The notes under the pieces were generated by a model, which made no database searches, was not told the DNA's origin, and saw nothing but the letters and a program-made list of their open reading frames with translations. The translations under genes and the position numbers were made by a program. DNA of 32,928 nt, from positions 1 to 32,928 of the forward strand of contig CALVHA010000021.1 in NCBI GenBank assembly GCA_944327255.1, given 5' to 3'. Source of the DNA: Candidatus Gastranaerophilales bacterium (lineage in GTDB: Bacteria; Cyanobacteriota; Vampirovibrionia; Gastranaerophilales; Gastranaerophilaceae). This document shows, piece after piece, positions 32,498 through 32,928 of the stretch. Position 1 is the stretch's first letter, and every line of letters begins with the position of its first letter.

Positions 32498-32526
32498 TTG
32501 ATTTTTGTTTTTTAGCGTTTAATAAT
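32498..32526 (+). promoter_or_regulatory. Possible promoter of the initiator tRNA
   Basis: TTGATT (32498-32503) and AATAAT (32521-32526) are 17 bases apart, and the -10 ends 18 bases before the mature tRNA 5' end. The match is partial. Confidence 0.35.
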
Positions 32527-32544
32527 AAGTTGTAAATTAAATAA

Positions 32545-32621
<77 letters not shown>

Positions 32622-32630
32622 TTTAAAACA

Positions 32631-32661
32631 AAGGGGGTTAGCTTTTAGCATTAACCCTTTT
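32631..32661 (+). terminator. Terminator after the initiator tRNA
   Basis: AAGGGGGTTA pairs with TAACCCTTTT (two G-U pairs) around an 11-nt loop, and the T run forms the end. It begins 10 bases after the tRNA. Confidence 0.7.
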
Positions 32662-32670
32662 ATCATTGAA

Positions 32671-32880
32671 CAGACATTGCAGGAATTTGATTTTTTTGAA
32701 CTAATAGGGGTGTGTTTCAAATATATCTTGATTTTTTTAGTCGGAAATCGCTAAAAATGAAATTCCTGAACTGGCAAAAAAGTCCGATTACTGTCCGTCA
32801 ATGTCTAAAACAAGACAGTGTCTCAAAACCTTAAATGGCGAGAATTTAGACACAGTTCAGGAATTTTGGGACAGGACAGT
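32671..32880. repeat. Non-coding tail rich in interleaved short inverted repeats
   Basis: There is no gene between 32622 and the window end (307 bases). After the terminator, AAATTCCTGAACTG (32760-32773) has its exact reverse complement at 32853-32866. CAGGAATTT recurs at 32680-32688. AGACATTG near 32673 has its complement CAATGTCT near 32799, and ACTGTCC (about 32790) has its complement at 32874-32880. GACAGTGT occurs twice. The set may be a folded RNA or the edge of a repeat or mobile element that continues beyond the window. Confidence 0.6.
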
Positions 32881-32928
32881 GTTGAAAAATTTTTCAAAAT
32901 TTTAAATTTAGGTGGAAATTTATTTCAA

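Overview
The window is AT-rich, densely coded chromosomal DNA from a Gram-negative-type bacterium. The closest fit is a gut member of the non-photosynthetic Cyanobacteria relatives (Vampirovibrionia/Melainabacteria, order Gastranaerophilales). That placement is inference. It rests on the AT-rich codon use, the GFTLAEVLITLGIIGVVAA pilin start, the DUF2963-like repeat protein, the TM2/DUF2752 proteins and a flagellar rod operon beside a FliA-type sigma factor. MurE carries the DNPR motif of meso-diaminopimelate enzymes.

Layout. 1-620: a short pilin-like gene (minus) behind a structured leader with its own intrinsic terminator. 622-2876: flagellar rod operon (two FlgF/FlgG-family proteins, FlgB, FlgC) behind a sigma-28-type promoter. 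2901-6460: RqcP-like S4 protein, secreted metallophosphoesterase, CorC/HlyC membrane protein and the FliA-type sigma factor. 6469-9695 (minus): KdsC-like phosphatase, TPR protein and aspartokinase as an operon. 9796-14566: orphan histidine kinase, RecJ and two unknown proteins. 14572-15951 (minus): a MurF-like ligase, divergent from a PabB-PabC fusion plus PabA (folate). 18234-19604 (minus): exported N-acetylmuramoyl-L-alanine amidase, divergent from FtsI-type PBP, MurE and a short NagA (cell-wall synthesis and amino-sugar recycling). 23913-24974 (minus): GlcF/LutA-type Fe-S protein. 25037-26686: IlvD. 26790-28389 (minus): four small zinc-ribbon/TM2/DUF2752 membrane proteins. 28547-29392 (minus): a DUF2963-like gene split by one in-frame TAG. 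Then ProC (minus), rpmH-rnpA-unknown gene (plus), an FkbM methyltransferase (minus) and an initiator tRNA followed by a repeat-rich non-coding tail.

The most interesting link is regulatory. The window encodes a FliA-like sigma factor and contains two convincing sigma-28-type promoters: one ahead of the flagellar rod operon and one ahead of the uncharacterised DUF2752/TM2/zinc-ribbon cluster. This suggests the membrane cluster belongs to the motility regulon. Other points of note are the attenuator-like pilin leader, the amber-interrupted repeat protein with a perfect 19-bp palindrome at its 5' end, and several genes that appear to be leaderless.
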